Shown piece by piece: positions 63,196 to 64,000 of a DNA stretch of 64,000 bases. The position numbers were made by a program, and so were the translations under genes. Position 1 is the stretch's first letter; every line of letters begins with the position of its first letter. The stretch comes from Granulicella paludicola (GTDB lineage: Bacteria > Acidobacteriota > Terriglobia > Terriglobales > Acidobacteriaceae): NCBI RefSeq assembly GCF_025685545.1, contig NZ_JAGSYC010000024.1, forward strand, positions 496,001 to 560,000. The letters are read 5' to 3'. The notes beneath the pieces were generated by a model. The model ran no database searches. It saw only the letters and a program-made list of their open reading frames with translations, and was not told the DNA's origin.

Positions 63196-63789
63196 ATGGA
63201 AAATTGGAAGAGAATTGTTTTGAAGGCTGCCGGGTTCGGTGGAGGATTGGCCCTAGTCGGGGCAATCATCCTTGGCGTGTGTGTCTGGTGGTCATCACGA
63301 CCGCCAAAGCCAAAGCCTTGGAATACCGGTGCAATCACTGCTCAGTATGAGGATGTGCGAACTCAAGGGGATAACAATACACTGGCGTTCGACTACACCC
63401 TCGTCAACAACACGGACCATGACTATCACCTGACCGATGCGACCGGGGTTCATATAGCTGCACATCTACGTCGTTCGAATGCTCTGAGCTTCGATGATTC
63501 AGGTCGGCTGAAGACCGATTATCCGATTTACGTTCCGGCGCATAGTCGCGTCCGGTTCCCGATCCTCTTGGAGTATCCAATACCAGTGAAGGACGATTCG
63601 GACGCTCCGGTAGATGTGAGACATGACAACGAAACCAAGCTTGCAAAATACATCGTTGAGAACCTTTCGAACATTGACGGGCTGGTGCTGATGGATGACA
63701 ACGCTCGTTATCAAATTAACTTCCCTGACGGCTGGACGCAACGCGCTAAGGAACCGCTCCGGGTGAAGAGTCCTGATACTTCGAAATGA
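63196..63789 (+). CDS. membrane-anchored protein of unknown function
   Basis: 197 residues. One N-terminal transmembrane helix (AGFGGGLALVGAIILGVCVWW) follows MENWKRIVLK. A Pro-rich spacer RPPKPKPWN leads to a beta-rich extracytoplasmic domain with FDYTLVNNTDHDYHLTDATGVHI, resembling an immunoglobulin-like fold, and YPIYVPAHSRVRFPILLEYPIP. Codon use is less GC-biased than in the central window. The family recurs in Acidobacteria as hypothetical proteins, without known role. Confidence 0.75.
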   Translation: MENWKRIVLKAAGFGGGLALVGAIILGVCVWWSSRPPKPKPWNTGAITAQYEDVRTQGDNNTLAFDYTLVNNTDHDYHLTDATGVHIAAHLRRSNALSFDDSGRLKTDYPIYVPAHSRVRFPILLEYPIPVKDDSDAPVDVRHDNETKLAKYIVENLSNIDGLVLMDDNARYQINFPDGWTQRAKEPLRVKSPDTSK

Positions 63790-63904
63790 TGACCTCAAGG
63801 TTGGGCGCTCGCAGTTTCTCCAAAATCCATGAAAATACTCTCCGCTTTTTCCCCTTGCAGGCGGTCTTCGTTTGGGTTACCCCCAACCGGACTACAATTG
63901 GCGC

Positions 63905-64000
63905 GTGAATCAAAAGTTCGTGAACGAGTGGGTGAAACCGGGGGTTCTCGGCACCATTATCATGCTTGCCGGTATACCCATTACGGCGTGGGCGCTGAAT
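63905..64000 (+). CDS. start of a membrane protein, truncated by the window end
   Basis: 32 codons from GTG 63905 (VNQKFVNEWVKPGVLGTIIMLAGIPITAWALN) with one transmembrane helix. A TACAAT -10-like hexamer (63893-63898) ends six bases before the GTG, so the transcript may be leaderless; no ribosome site is seen. Product unknown; possibly related to the membrane-anchored protein upstream. Confidence 0.45.
   Translation, partial: MNQKFVNEWVKPGVLGTIIMLAGIPITAWALN

Overview
The window looks like a chromosomal segment of a subdivision-1 Acidobacterium (Terriglobus/Granulicella/Edaphobacter type). The reasons are high GC, a giant CarboxypepD_reg-type TonB-dependent receptor, GH38 and GH92 alpha-mannosidases, an ALDH16-type double aldehyde dehydrogenase, and a high density of short palindromic repeats of the 'GTCATCCTGAGC...GAAGGACCTGCTTCT' kind. 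The assignment rests on protein features and gene content only, since no rRNA or tRNA gene was seen.

Layout. 1-4.2 kb: 3' end of a TonB-dependent receptor, an AppA/phytase-like histidine acid phosphatase and an unknown HicA-like/baeRF-like protein. 4.3-7.3 kb: a zinc alcohol dehydrogenase and the queuosine genes queC-queE with divergent queD. 7.4-14 kb: htpG with a strong terminator, a secreted GH92 mannosidase and an S9A prolyl oligopeptidase. 14.2-19.8 kb (minus strand): mutS-anmK-peptide-binding lipoprotein, joined by start/stop overlaps. 20-26.3 kb: a membrane protein with a decayed GGDEF domain, hemX-like and hemA, a nucleoside-diphosphate-sugar epimerase-like protein and a membrane PAS protein. 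26.4-34.4 kb: SCO copper chaperone, hemC, perR-katG, a divergent HxlR/SDR pair, NIPSNAP and a small protein. 34.7-41.7 kb: zwf, a deoC-unknown-ALDH16 operon, DUF2252. 41.8-45.8 kb: the large TonB receptor and an HTH-TOBE protein. 45.8-51.3 kb: cobalamin riboswitch-nrdA-nrdB, CPBP protease and a decayed copy of the nrdB 3' end. 51.4-57.2 kb: secreted GH38 mannosidase and a TetR/MFS efflux pair with two operators. 57.2-64 kb: cobalamin riboswitch-metE, hemD, nth, ArsR-SRPBCC and two membrane-anchored unknowns.

Themes. (1) Tetrapyrrole/B12 logic: hemA, hemC and hemD are dispersed over 37 kb, and two cobalamin riboswitches sit in front of B12-independent enzymes (class Ia ribonucleotide reductase and MetE). 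This implies the cell also has, or imports B12 for, B12-dependent alternatives. (2) The most unusual feature is that several families of short hairpin repeats lie inside protein-coding genes and are read through in frame: hemC (about 50 extra residues), hemD, mutS, the ALDH16 linker, the anmK N-terminus and possibly the signal region of a lipoprotein. This resembles the logic of Rickettsia palindromic elements. (3) Short decayed duplicates of the 3' ends of katG and nrdB lie just downstream of the intact genes; the nrdB pair flanks the CPBP protease gene. (4) Readable regulation includes a PerR-like box over the -10 of perR, twin TetR operators, an HxlR palindrome and several clear intrinsic terminators.
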